The notes under the pieces: generated by a model | The model's database searches: none | Told to the model about the DNA's origin: nothing | The model's input: the letters and a program-made list of their open reading frames with translations, nothing else | From: Hippea sp964442345 | Lineage (GTDB): Bacteria > Campylobacterota_A > Desulfurellia > Desulfurellales > Hippeaceae | Reading direction: 5' to 3' | DNA length: 17,603 nt | NCBI GenBank assembly: GCA_964442345.1 | Contig: CAYTZD010000032.1 | Location: 1-17,603, forward strand | Part shown: piece by piece, positions 1 to 7,193 of the stretch | Layout: each line of letters opens with the position of its first letter | How positions within the stretch are numbered: the stretch's first letter is position 1 | Program-made: the position numbers and the translations under genes

Positions 1-501
1 ATTGTAAAAAAAGCAATTCCAAAACCCAAACCCAAACCAAAGCCAAAGCCTAAACCTAAATATAAACCAGATATAGAGAAAAAGATTAAACTGCTTAAAG
101 AAAGAGAAAGGATAGAGAATATAAAAGAGAAACTGTTGCGCGAGAAGATTAAAGCCTTAAGAGAACATGTATTAACACAGCAGGCAGCAGAGAAAGCATA
201 CAGGCAGAAGCTTGCAGAAAATTATGTGAGTATTATTCAGAGTATCATCTACAGTAATTGGGGTGTAGAAAAAAGCATAATACAGAATAGGGTTTTTATT
301 ACAAAAGTGGACATCAAACTTGATTATTCGGGAAATTTAGTTAAGCTAAAGGTTGTGAGAAGCTCAGGCAGTGCCTATTTTGATGGAACTGTTATAGATG
401 CCATAAAAAGCAGTGAGCCATTCCCTAAGCCGCCAAAGGAGATATTAACATCAGGTATGGTTGAATTTGTAATAACATTTGATAGCAGGGAGAAGGAATG
501 A
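1..501 (+). CDS. TolA/TonB-like envelope protein, C-terminal part (5' end outside window)
   Basis: The frame is open from base 1 to the stop at 499-501, giving 166 residues of a protein whose start lies left of the window. Visible parts, in order, are a run of alternating Pro-Lys (residues about 7-20), a highly charged Lys/Glu/Arg helix (about 24-70) and a globular TonB_C-type domain (about 75-163) containing SNWGVEKS and the pattern D-x-x-G-x-L-x-x-x-x-V near SGNLVKLKVVRSSGS, ending in VEFVITF. Such proteins span the periplasm: an N-terminal membrane anchor (not seen here), a rigid linker and a C-terminal domain that contacts partners. Its stop overlaps the tolB start (ATGA), so by context this is most likely the TolA of a Tol-Pal system, energised by TolQ/TolR expected upstream. 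A TonB proper cannot be excluded on sequence alone. The ATG/TTG codons inside the visible frame (such as TTG at 136) are internal, not the start. Confidence 0.85.
   Translation: MVKKAIPKPKPKPKPKPKPKYKPDIEKKIKLLKERERIENIKEKLLREKIKALREHVLTQQAAEKAYRQKLAENYVSIIQSIIYSNWGVEKSIIQNRVFITKVDIKLDYSGNLVKLKVVRSSGSAYFDGTVIDAIKSSEPFPKPPKEILTSGMVEFVITFDSREKE
19..60 (+). repeat. Hexanucleotide Pro-Lys coding repeat (7 units)
   Basis: Seven consecutive CCN-AAR hexamers encode (Pro-Lys)x7 in the TolA/TonB-like protein. The third codon positions vary, so this is a protein-level rigid linker repeat and not a clean microsatellite. Confidence 0.8.
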
Positions 502-1763
502 GAAGAATATTGGTTATTCTGCTTGTATCTATCTTATTTGCAACTTCAGCAGTAGCAGATACATTCCAGATAAATATCTCAAATCCGCAATATAAACCCA
601 TCAATGTAGGTCTGTGGGGTTTTGTAAAGAATACTCCAGAAAATATATCAAAGAGACTTCTAAAAACATTAAAGTTAGACCTTGAACTATCTGGAATCTT
701 CTCATATGACCTAACACAGCACTTCTCTTATGAAGCACCACAAAAGGTTGTAATAGGTATAGCAAAACTGGATAAGATGGATTATGTGATATATGGTGAT
801 GCTAAAATAGATGGTAAAAATATACTGGTTAATGTTGTTATAGTTGACATACTTAAAGGCTGTGTAATTCTTCAAAAAACCTATATAGCAAACAGATACT
901 CACTTGATTGGGTGGCAAATAAGATAGTAGATTCATTGATAGAATATACAACGGGTGTTTATGGGCCTTTTGAAAGCAAGATACTATTTGCGATGGGCGA
1001 CACAAAAACAAGTGATATATATATCTGCGATTTTAATGGAGAAAACACTGTAAGAATAACAAACTGGCACACTTTTAACATTCTGCCTAAATGGGTAAGT
1101 CAGGATACGATAACATTTCTATCCTATCGATACGGAAAGCCTGTAATCTTTTTGTACAACATTTTTAATGGCAATTTGAGAAGGTTGTTTAACGCATCAA
1201 ATCTCAGCATTTCGGCTGTTAGATATTTGAACTATTTTGCCGTGCCTTTTAATAGGTATGGAAGTGTTAATATTTATGTAATCAATCAGCGCGGTAGGAT
1301 TTTAAGGCAGCTAACAAATGATCCAAGTATAAATGTATCTCCGTCGTTTACTCAAGATTACTCAAAAATGGTATTCGTATCAAACAGGACTGGTTCGCCA
1401 CAGATTTACATCAAAGATACATCTTCTTTTGGAACTGCTAAACGGTTAACATTTGACGGTAAGTATAACTCAAGTCCAACTGTATCGCCTGATGGCAAAA
1501 AGATAGCCTATATCTCCACCAAAAATGGCACAACATACCTTAAAGTTATGAATATAGACGGAAGCAATGATACTGTTATAATGAAAGGTAGTAGTCTTGA
1601 TTCGCCAAGCTGGTCTTACGATTCACGATACATTGCTTTAACAGGAAGGCTTGGAAACAGAAATGTTATATACATAGTAAACACGCTTAATAAGCAATAC
1701 TTTATTGCAAAAAAGACAAAGTTTATATATAATGGCTTGAGTGTAAGTCCTAAGATCGAATAA
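498..1763 (+). CDS. tolB: Tol-Pal system beta-propeller protein TolB
   Basis: A periplasmic protein of 421 residues, close to the usual TolB length of about 430. Residues 1-20 form a Sec signal peptide with a likely cut after Ala20 (AVA-DTF). An N-terminal alpha/beta domain (about 22-150) is followed by a six-bladed propeller of PD40/WD40-like repeats, seen in TVSPDGKKIAYIS, SWSYDSRYIALTG and PSFTQDYSKMVFVSNR. TolB bridges Pal at the outer membrane and TolA from the inner membrane, and helps pull the outer membrane inward during division. The ATG at 498 overlaps the upstream stop by four bases (ATGA) and has a purine-rich ribosome site (AGGGAGAAGGA) just before it, so the two genes are translationally coupled. 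pal follows 12 bases later. Nothing suggests damage. Confidence 0.95.
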   Translation: MRRILVILLVSILFATSAVADTFQINISNPQYKPINVGLWGFVKNTPENISKRLLKTLKLDLELSGIFSYDLTQHFSYEAPQKVVIGIAKLDKMDYVIYGDAKIDGKNILVNVVIVDILKGCVILQKTYIANRYSLDWVANKIVDSLIEYTTGVYGPFESKILFAMGDTKTSDIYICDFNGENTVRITNWHTFNILPKWVSQDTITFLSYRYGKPVIFLYNIFNGNLRRLFNASNLSISAVRYLNYFAVPFNRYGSVNIYVINQRGRILRQLTNDPSINVSPSFTQDYSKMVFVSNRTGSPQIYIKDTSSFGTAKRLTFDGKYNSSPTVSPDGKKIAYISTKNGTTYLKVMNIDGSNDTVIMKGSSLDSPSWSYDSRYIALTGRLGNRNVIYIVNTLNKQYFIAKKTKFIYNGLSVSPKIE

Positions 1764-1769
1764 AGGAGG
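1763..1769 (+). promoter_or_regulatory. Ribosome binding site of first pal gene
   Basis: AAGGAGG lies six bases before the ATG at 1776, a near-perfect Shine-Dalgarno match. It begins on the last base of the tolB stop codon. Confidence 0.8.
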
Positions 1770-1775
1770 CAAGCA

Positions 1776-2339
1776 ATGAAGCGCTTAATCCTGTTTTTTG
1801 TGGTTATAATAACATCAATGATGCTTTACAACTGCTCATCAACAAAGCATATTCAAAATGGTCAAACTCAAAATCAGGCAGGCCTACAGAATCAACAGAT
1901 AAAAACATCAACACTTAAATACCCTTCTGTTAGCGCAACAGGTGAAGAGAGTACCCAGAGCCTAAAAAGTAAATTTGAGATGATAGCTAAAGATATTCAC
2001 TTTAAGTTTAATAATCCAAATCTTACTCCTATCAATGAGTACGGCATAAACGAAAATCCTATGGAGATACTCGATAGAATAGCTGATTTCTTAGAGAAAC
2101 ACCCAAACATCAAAATCAGAATCGAAGGCAACTGTGATGAGCGTGGAACAATAGAATACAACCTTGCTTTAGGTCAGAAAAGGGCATTGGCAGCAAAACA
2201 GTATCTTGTATCAAAAGGCGTAAGCCCTGATAGGATTACCATAATCTCATACGGCGAAAGCAGACCGTTAGATCCTGCCCATAACGAGTATGCATGGGCA
2301 AAGAACAGAAGGGATCACTTTGTATTTATAGAGAAATAA
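1776..2339 (+). CDS. pal: Peptidoglycan-associated lipoprotein Pal, copy 1
   Basis: 187 residues. A short basic N-terminus and hydrophobic stretch end at Cys20 in the context MMLYNC, followed by a polar Gln/Ser linker (21-65) and an OmpA-C domain (about 70-187). The peptidoglycan-binding signature NCDERGTIEYNLALGQKRA is intact, with Asp121 and Arg136 in the positions that bind diaminopimelate in OmpA-like domains. Pal anchors the outer membrane to the wall and interacts with TolB. The lipobox is odd: residues -2 and -1 are Tyr and Asn, where canonical sites have Ala/Ser/Thr and Gly/Ala/Ser. Residues 108-183 are identical, down to the DNA, to those of the next gene, whereas residues 70-107 match in only 18 of 38 positions. 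The gene may be a second, specialised Pal or an OmpA-family lipoprotein with reduced lipidation. Confidence 0.92.
   Translation: MKRLILFFVVIITSMMLYNCSSTKHIQNGQTQNQAGLQNQQIKTSTLKYPSVSATGEESTQSLKSKFEMIAKDIHFKFNNPNLTPINEYGINENPMEILDRIADFLEKHPNIKIRIEGNCDERGTIEYNLALGQKRALAAKQYLVSKGVSPDRITIISYGESRPLDPAHNEYAWAKNRRDHFVFIEK
2097..2323 (+). repeat. 227-bp perfect direct repeat, unit A (in pal copy 1)
   Basis: Read base by base, 2097-2323 equals 2640-2866 (offset 543 bases, in frame). It covers codons 108-183 of this gene, almost the whole second half of the OmpA-C domain. Identity stops abruptly at both ends. Confidence 0.95.
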
Positions 2340-2348
2340 TGAAATTTT

Positions 2349-2356
2349 GGAGGTGA
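2349..2356 (+). promoter_or_regulatory. Ribosome binding site of second pal gene
   Basis: GGAGGTGA, an extended match to the anti-Shine-Dalgarno sequence, sits directly before the ATG at 2361. It is stronger than most sites in the window and suggests high translation of Pal copy 2. Confidence 0.8.
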
Positions 2357-2360
2357 ACAA

Positions 2361-2882
2361 ATGAGTTTTAAGAAAGGAATGGTAGCAGTATCAATTGGTG
2401 TAGTTGCTTTAGTAGCAAGTGGATGCGCAAGCATGAATAAGAATGCAAAGCAAACAGAAACAAAAAAGGCTGTAGTTGAACAGCAGGCTCAAACCAATAC
2501 GGTATCCCAAGACCAGCTAAAAACGATCTTTCAAGATATTCACTTTAATTTTGATAAATACGACCTAACCTACATAAATAAATGGGGAATAAATCAAGAT
2601 GTTCCAGCCGTGCTTGATAGGATTGCACAATATATGCTAAAACACCCAAACATCAAAATCAGAATCGAAGGCAACTGTGATGAGCGTGGAACAATAGAAT
2701 ACAACCTTGCTTTAGGTCAGAAAAGGGCATTGGCAGCAAAACAGTATCTTGTATCAAAAGGCGTAAGCCCTGATAGGATTACCATAATCTCATACGGCGA
2801 AAGCAGACCGTTAGATCCTGCCCATAACGAGTATGCATGGGCAAAGAACAGAAGGGATCACTTTGTTATTCTGAATAAATAA
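2361..2882 (+). CDS. pal: Peptidoglycan-associated lipoprotein Pal, copy 2
   Basis: 173 residues. The N-terminus has a good lipoprotein signal ending in VASGC (Cys22), followed by a polar Lys/Gln/Thr linker and an OmpA-C domain (about 55-173). That domain holds the DERGT...LGQKRA peptidoglycan-binding signature. Ser after an Ala at +2/+3 gives no inner-membrane retention Asp, so an outer-membrane destination is likely. It follows copy 1 by 21 bases, with its own very strong ribosome site, and precedes cpoB. With its canonical lipobox this copy looks like the main Pal. Its second half is DNA-identical to copy 1, while the signal, linker and first third of the domain differ, consistent with an older duplication later homogenised by gene conversion. 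Confidence 0.93.
   Translation: MSFKKGMVAVSIGVVALVASGCASMNKNAKQTETKKAVVEQQAQTNTVSQDQLKTIFQDIHFNFDKYDLTYINKWGINQDVPAVLDRIAQYMLKHPNIKIRIEGNCDERGTIEYNLALGQKRALAAKQYLVSKGVSPDRITIISYGESRPLDPAHNEYAWAKNRRDHFVILNK
2640..2866 (+). repeat. 227-bp perfect direct repeat, unit B (in pal copy 2)
   Basis: Second unit of the perfect repeat that begins at 2097. It has the same reading frame and the same protein segment. Confidence 0.95.
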
Positions 2883-2911
2883 TTTTTAATAAAAAAGGGT
2901 AGGGCAATCAT

Positions 2912-3715
2912 ATGAAAAAGTTATATATATTTGTTCTTGGTGTGGTAGGTTTGGTATGGTTTAGCGCAGTTGGAACTGTTAAAGCTCAAGAGAATCCTTA
3001 TGCCTTGCAAACTCAAGTTATTCAAAATCAACAGCAACTGAAGCTATTGCAGCAGCAACAGGCTCAATTGTATCTAAAAATAGACAGCCTTCTTATTAAA
3101 TACGGAGAGATTAAAGGTGAGCTTGATTCCTTGAATCACAGACTTGATATAATTCAGCAGCAGATAAACCAGTTATTGCAGCAGCAGAAACTTCAGCCAA
3201 TAGCTAAACCATCTCAACCTGCACCACAGATTGAAGCTAACCCTGCTACTACAAATGTTACTCCAAAAGTAGAGAAACAAATTCCAAATCAGGAATCGAC
3301 AAGTAAAGTAATCCAACAGCATCCAAAAGCTCAACCAATTCCTGCAGATAAAAAGGCATTTGATGCTGCCTTGAATCTTTACAAACAAAAAAAGTACGCT
3401 CAAGCAATAGAAGCATTCAAAAAATTTATGAATCAATATAAGAATTCTCCATTGAAGGCAGATGCCGTATTTTACACGGCAGAGTGCTATTACAATAAAG
3501 GTGAATACGATAAAGCCATAATAAATTACGATTACTTCTCAAACACTTATCCAAAAAATCCAAAGGTTGCAGAAGCCATATTAAAAGAAGGTATCTCATT
3601 TATCAAGATGGGCGATAAGGTTGACGGAAATTACCTACTTCAGAAGGTTATCAAGAAATATCCGAATACAAAAGAAGCTGCAAAGGCAAAGAAAATTCTG
3701 AAAGGTAAGGGTTAA
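2912..3715 (+). CDS. cpoB: Cell division coordinator CpoB (YbgF), Tol-Pal associated TPR protein
   Basis: 267 residues. There is a signal peptide with a likely cut after Ala25 (VKA-QEN). A Gln-rich coiled coil (about 30-95) with many Gln-Gln pairs follows, corresponding to the trimerisation region of YbgF. Next come a Pro/Gln/Lys linker (about 97-145) and TPR-like repeats to the end. The TPR part is seen in FDAALNLYKQKKYAQAIEAF, AECYYNKGEYDKAIINYDYF and the closing KYPNTKEAAKAKKILK. In E. coli, CpoB links Tol-Pal to peptidoglycan synthesis at the septum, and it is normally the last gene of the tol-pal operon, exactly its place here. A run of AAAAAAGGGTAGGG precedes the ATG. Its stop is four bases from the dxs start, so dxs is probably co-transcribed. 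Confidence 0.93.
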   Translation: MKKLYIFVLGVVGLVWFSAVGTVKAQENPYALQTQVIQNQQQLKLLQQQQAQLYLKIDSLLIKYGEIKGELDSLNHRLDIIQQQINQLLQQQKLQPIAKPSQPAPQIEANPATTNVTPKVEKQIPNQESTSKVIQQHPKAQPIPADKKAFDAALNLYKQKKYAQAIEAFKKFMNQYKNSPLKADAVFYTAECYYNKGEYDKAIINYDYFSNTYPKNPKVAEAILKEGISFIKMGDKVDGNYLLQKVIKKYPNTKEAAKAKKILKGKG

Positions 3716-3719
3716 GAAA

Positions 3720-5609
3720 TTGTTGTTAAAACATATAAATTCACCTGAAGATATACGCAAACTAAACTTAGAAGAGTTAGAAAGATTATCAAGAGAGATT
3801 AGGGAATTTATAATATCAACAGTCTCCAAAACAGGTGGACATCTTGCATCGTCTTTGGGTGCTGTTGAGCTTACACTTGCGCTGCACTATGCCTTTGACA
3901 CGCCAAAGGACAAGCTTGTGTGGGATGTAGGCCATCAAACATACGCACACAAGATTATTACCGGCAGAAGGGATAGGTTCTTTACACTGCGTCAGTTTGG
4001 TGGTTTAAGTGGTTTTCCAAAGATAGAAGAGAGTGAATATGATACCTTTAATGTTGGACATGCAGGTACATCTATCTCTGCAGCTTTGGGTATGGCTTTA
4101 GCCAGAGATCTTTCAAAGAGTGATGAGAAAATTGTTGCGGTTATTGGCGATGGTTCTCTCTCATGCGGGATAGCATACGAAGGTTTAGATAATGCAGGAT
4201 ACATTGATACGGATTTAATAGTTGTAGTAAACGATAACAATATGTCTATATCACCATCTTTGGGGTCGCTCTCTGCTTATCTGTCAAAGAAGATGAGCGG
4301 CCCTGTCTATAACAAGATAAGAGATGAGATAGAAAGATTGATAAAATCCCTTCCTTTACCAAAAGAACCTGCTTTAAAATTAGCCAGAAAACTTGAAGAG
4401 TCTCTAAAGTTTTTCTCACCCGGCCTTCTATTTGAAGAATTAGGATTTAAATATTTTGGTCCACTGAACGGACATAAAATACCAGATTTAGTAAAAATGT
4501 TTGAAAATGTGAAAAATATGCATGGGCCTATAGTTGTCCATGTTTTAACAACAAAAGGGAAGGGCTATAAACCCGCAGAAGAGAATCCTTCTCTGTTTCA
4601 TGGTATAGGTAAGTTTGATGTAGAGACAGGAATACCCATAAAATCCAAATCTCCGAAGAGTTGTTCATCTGTTTTTGGTGATAAGGTTCTAAATATTATG
4701 AAAAAGGATAAAAAGGTTGTCGCGATAACCGCTGCTATGCTTATAGGAACGGGACTTCAAAAGGTAAAAGATGAGATACCAGAAAGGGTGTTTGATGTTG
4801 GTATAGCAGAGCAGCATGCAGTTACAATGGCTGGTGGTCTTGCAATTCGTGGATATAAGCCGATAGTTGCTATATATTCAACATTCTTGCAAAGGGCATA
4901 TGATCAGATAATACACGATATAGCGCTTCAGAAACTGCCTGTTATTTTTGCCATAGATAGGGCTGGCATTGTTGGAGACGACGGAGAGACGCATCAAGGG
5001 GTTTTTGATATATCCTATCTAAGGGCTGTTCCAAATATGGTTATAACTGCTCCAAAGGATGGTTATGAGTTAGAGAAGCTGCTTGAGTTTGCAATAGATT
5101 ACAACGAAGGTCCGTTTGCTATTAGATATCCAAGGGGAAGTTGTCCGCAGTTGGATGAGAAGTATAAATTAGAAAAGATAGAATTTGGCAAATGGCAAGT
5201 AGTTAAGGGTTCAGAAAATGGCGAAGTTGCGATACTTGCAGTCGGGAATTGCTTAGAAACGGCTTTGGATGTGGCAGAAAGATTAGAAAAAGACGGTATA
5301 GATGCCGAAGTTGTCAATAGTCTGTTTATAAAGCCGTTGGATTATGAGTATCTTAACTCTATTAAGAGATTTAAACTTGTGGTAACTATTGAAGAGAATG
5401 TAAAAAACGGTGGATTTTCAGAAGCTGTAGCATCGTATATGATAGAAAACGGTATCAATGTGCCGATAAAGATATTCGCTTTGCCAGATACATTTATAGA
5501 ACACGGAGATCAGCCAAGTTTAAGAGAAAAGTATGGTCTTGGAGTAGATTACATAACAAGCCAGGTTGTATCCCTGCTTAAAAATAACGGAGATAAAAAC
5601 TCAACATAA
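3720..5609 (+). CDS. dxs: 1-deoxy-D-xylulose-5-phosphate synthase
   Basis: Condenses pyruvate and glyceraldehyde 3-phosphate to DXP with thiamine diphosphate, the first step of the MEP isoprenoid pathway; DXP also feeds thiamine and pyridoxal synthesis. The 629 residues match the family size. Visible motifs are His41 in TGGHLASSLG, the thiamine-diphosphate/Mg motif GDGS (143-146) with NDNN (171-174), and GPLNGH near 247-252. The catalytic Glu364 lies in DVGIAEQHA, and RAGIVGDDGETHQG follows in the pyrimidine-binding domain. A transketolase C-terminal domain starts near 490. The TTG at 3720 is preferred because AAGGTAAGGG lies about eight bases upstream and the protein then begins MLLKHINSPEDIRKL as relatives do; TTG 3723 is the alternative. 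Its last 61 bases overlap the convergent methyltransferase gene. Confidence 0.96.
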   Translation: MLLKHINSPEDIRKLNLEELERLSREIREFIISTVSKTGGHLASSLGAVELTLALHYAFDTPKDKLVWDVGHQTYAHKIITGRRDRFFTLRQFGGLSGFPKIEESEYDTFNVGHAGTSISAALGMALARDLSKSDEKIVAVIGDGSLSCGIAYEGLDNAGYIDTDLIVVVNDNNMSISPSLGSLSAYLSKKMSGPVYNKIRDEIERLIKSLPLPKEPALKLARKLEESLKFFSPGLLFEELGFKYFGPLNGHKIPDLVKMFENVKNMHGPIVVHVLTTKGKGYKPAEENPSLFHGIGKFDVETGIPIKSKSPKSCSSVFGDKVLNIMKKDKKVVAITAAMLIGTGLQKVKDEIPERVFDVGIAEQHAVTMAGGLAIRGYKPIVAIYSTFLQRAYDQIIHDIALQKLPVIFAIDRAGIVGDDGETHQGVFDISYLRAVPNMVITAPKDGYELEKLLEFAIDYNEGPFAIRYPRGSCPQLDEKYKLEKIEFGKWQVVKGSENGEVAILAVGNCLETALDVAERLEKDGIDAEVVNSLFIKPLDYEYLNSIKRFKLVVTIEENVKNGGFSEAVASYMIENGINVPIKIFALPDTFIEHGDQPSLREKYGLGVDYITSQVVSLLKNNGDKNST

Positions 5610-6208
5610 TCCTTGCCAGATAACATAGCGTCTATAACAAGAAACGATGCCTTACTTTTATCATTTCCATAAACGGGAAGTATGGATTTTGTGCCAAATT
5701 TATTATCCTTTAAGGTTTCTAAAAGTTCAATGAGGCGCGTTGGGTGATAGGAGACCTTCAAAATACCTTTATTCTTCAAAACCCTTCTTGCGCTTCTTAT
5801 CATAAAATTTAAAAACCCATCTTCTTCAAATTTCTCTTCTGTAAATTTAGAGATCCTGTATGCTTCTTTTGTGAAGTATGGTGGATTTGTTATAAAAAAA
5901 TCAACGCTATTGGTTGATATATCTTCAATCTTTGAGATGGATATGTTACTTGTGCCATTGATTTGAATATTCTTCTTTATAACTTCAATCATTTTTTGAT
6001 TTTTTTCGATAGCTATAATCTTACTTTCTGGATTATTTTTTGCAAGAAGGATGGCAATAATACCGCATCCGCTTCCAAAATCGACAAAGACCTTCGATTT
6101 AAATCCTTTAAGACTATATGTCAGGACAAATGGTTCAGCTGCAAACCTGTATCCGTCCTTTGGTTGGTATATTTTAAAGGTTTTGAATTGATGAAGTTCT
6201 AATTCCAA
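5549..6208 (-). CDS. TrmN6-like tRNA1(Val) (adenine37-N6)-methyltransferase
   Basis: A 219-residue Rossmann-fold methyltransferase. Near the N-terminus it has QPKDGYRFAAEPFVL, typical of the YfiC/TrmN6 group. It also has the SAM motif VDFGSGCGI (42-50), an acidic ribose-binding residue in IIAIEKN (64-70) and the catalytic NPPY (108-111) of N6-adenine enzymes. E. coli TrmN6 methylates A37 of tRNA1(Val); the substrate here is inferred. A stop lies five codons above the TTG at 6208 and there is no ATG near it, so TTG is the only plausible start, yet I see no Shine-Dalgarno before it. It is the last gene of the - strand series, 64 bases after lpxC. Its last 20 codons overlap the end of dxs on the other strand. 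HemK-like or other MTS-domain enzymes are the alternatives. Confidence 0.82.
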   Translation of the reverse strand: MELELHQFKTFKIYQPKDGYRFAAEPFVLTYSLKGFKSKVFVDFGSGCGIIAILLAKNNPESKIIAIEKNQKMIEVIKKNIQINGTSNISISKIEDISTNSVDFFITNPPYFTKEAYRISKFTEEKFEEDGFLNFMIRSARRVLKNKGILKVSYHPTRLIELLETLKDNKFGTKSILPVYGNDKSKASFLVIDAMLSGKDYVEFLSPLFLSRDTTWLVM

Positions 6209-6272
6209 TGTCTTGCAGATAGATTAATTTTGGTTCCGATAAGTTTCATTATGTAAACTTTTCGAGATAGTT

Positions 6273-7181
6273 TTAAAATTCAATATCCTTTGTAGCTGCC
6301 CAAACCAAGGAACCAACAGCACTCTCTCTTTGCGGATTGCCAACTATCTCGTAAGCATCTTTATCTTCAATAAGCTTTTTAATCAATTTACTGTTTAGGT
6401 CGTGTCCTGACTTATAAGCCAAATACTTTGCCTTTATATCGTATCCCAAAATAGATAAATCACCTATTGCATCAAGAATTTTATGTCTTACGAATTCATT
6501 CTCATAACGCAGAGGGTCTTCGTTGACGATACCGTATTCATCAACCACGATAGCATTATCGAGACTTCCACCCAAAGCCAAATTGTTGGATTGGAGATAC
6601 TCTATATCTTTAAGTAAGCCAAATGTTCGTGCTTTGCTTATCTCTTTAACAAATGTTATCTCATTCACCACAAGGCTGTGCTTCTGCCTGCCTATAAATG
6701 CATTGTCAAAATGTATTGAGTAATGGATCTCAAAGTTTCTTGAAGGCAGTAGCGCAACAAATTTACCATTCTCTTTTATTTTTACAGGTTTTTTTATGAT
6801 TATCTCTTTCTTGAATGCCCTCTGTTCAATAATACCGGCTGTTTTTATAAGATAAACCCAAGGCGCTGCTGAGCCGTCCATTATTGGCACTTCATCTCCT
6901 TTTAATCTTACAAACACATTGTCTATACCCAAACCAAACAGGCTTGCAAGTAGATGTTCAACTGTTTTTATAACGACACCATTTTTGCCAAGCGTGGTTG
7001 CAAGCGTGGTATCAACGACATTCTCCTGTTTAGCTTCTATGATAGTATCTGTATCTTCTCTGTAAAAGATAACACCGCTATTTTCTCCTGCTGGTTCGAG
7101 CCTTATCTCAACCTTTTTGCCTGTATGTAAACCTATACCTGTGGCCTCTATTGGCTCTCTTAGGGTTCTTTGTTTTCTCAT
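6273..7181 (-). CDS. lpxC: UDP-3-O-acyl-N-acetylglucosamine deacetylase
   Basis: A cytoplasmic Zn hydrolase that carries out the committed step of lipid A synthesis. The 302 residues match the E. coli size of about 305. Motifs are GIGLHTGK near the start, TVEHLLASL with Glu75 (base) and His76 (Zn), VPIMDGSAAPW (98-108), and HKILDAIGD with His233 and Asp237 as the other Zn ligands. His260 in SGHDLN is the catalytic His. All are intact, so a lipopolysaccharide outer membrane is expected. The ATG at 7181 follows AAAGGGG with good spacing, and carA ends only 12 bases upstream. The C-terminus carries a short tail (about residues 280-302) after the conserved core. Confidence 0.96.
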   Translation of the reverse strand: MRKQRTLREPIEATGIGLHTGKKVEIRLEPAGENSGVIFYREDTDTIIEAKQENVVDTTLATTLGKNGVVIKTVEHLLASLFGLGIDNVFVRLKGDEVPIMDGSAAPWVYLIKTAGIIEQRAFKKEIIIKKPVKIKENGKFVALLPSRNFEIHYSIHFDNAFIGRQKHSLVVNEITFVKEISKARTFGLLKDIEYLQSNNLALGGSLDNAIVVDEYGIVNEDPLRYENEFVRHKILDAIGDLSILGYDIKAKYLAYKSGHDLNSKLIKKLIEDKDAYEIVGNPQRESAVGSLVWAATKDIEF

Positions 7182-7193
7182 TATACACCCCTT

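Noticed and set aside
19..60. Phase-variable microsatellite in the TolA/TonB-like gene
   Set aside because: The unit is six bases, so slippage would keep the frame, and degenerate third positions argue against an unstable repeat.
1776..2882. Tandem pal genes as a mobile element insertion
   Set aside because: There are no terminal inverted repeats, target duplication or transposase; the repeat lies inside coding sequence and in frame.
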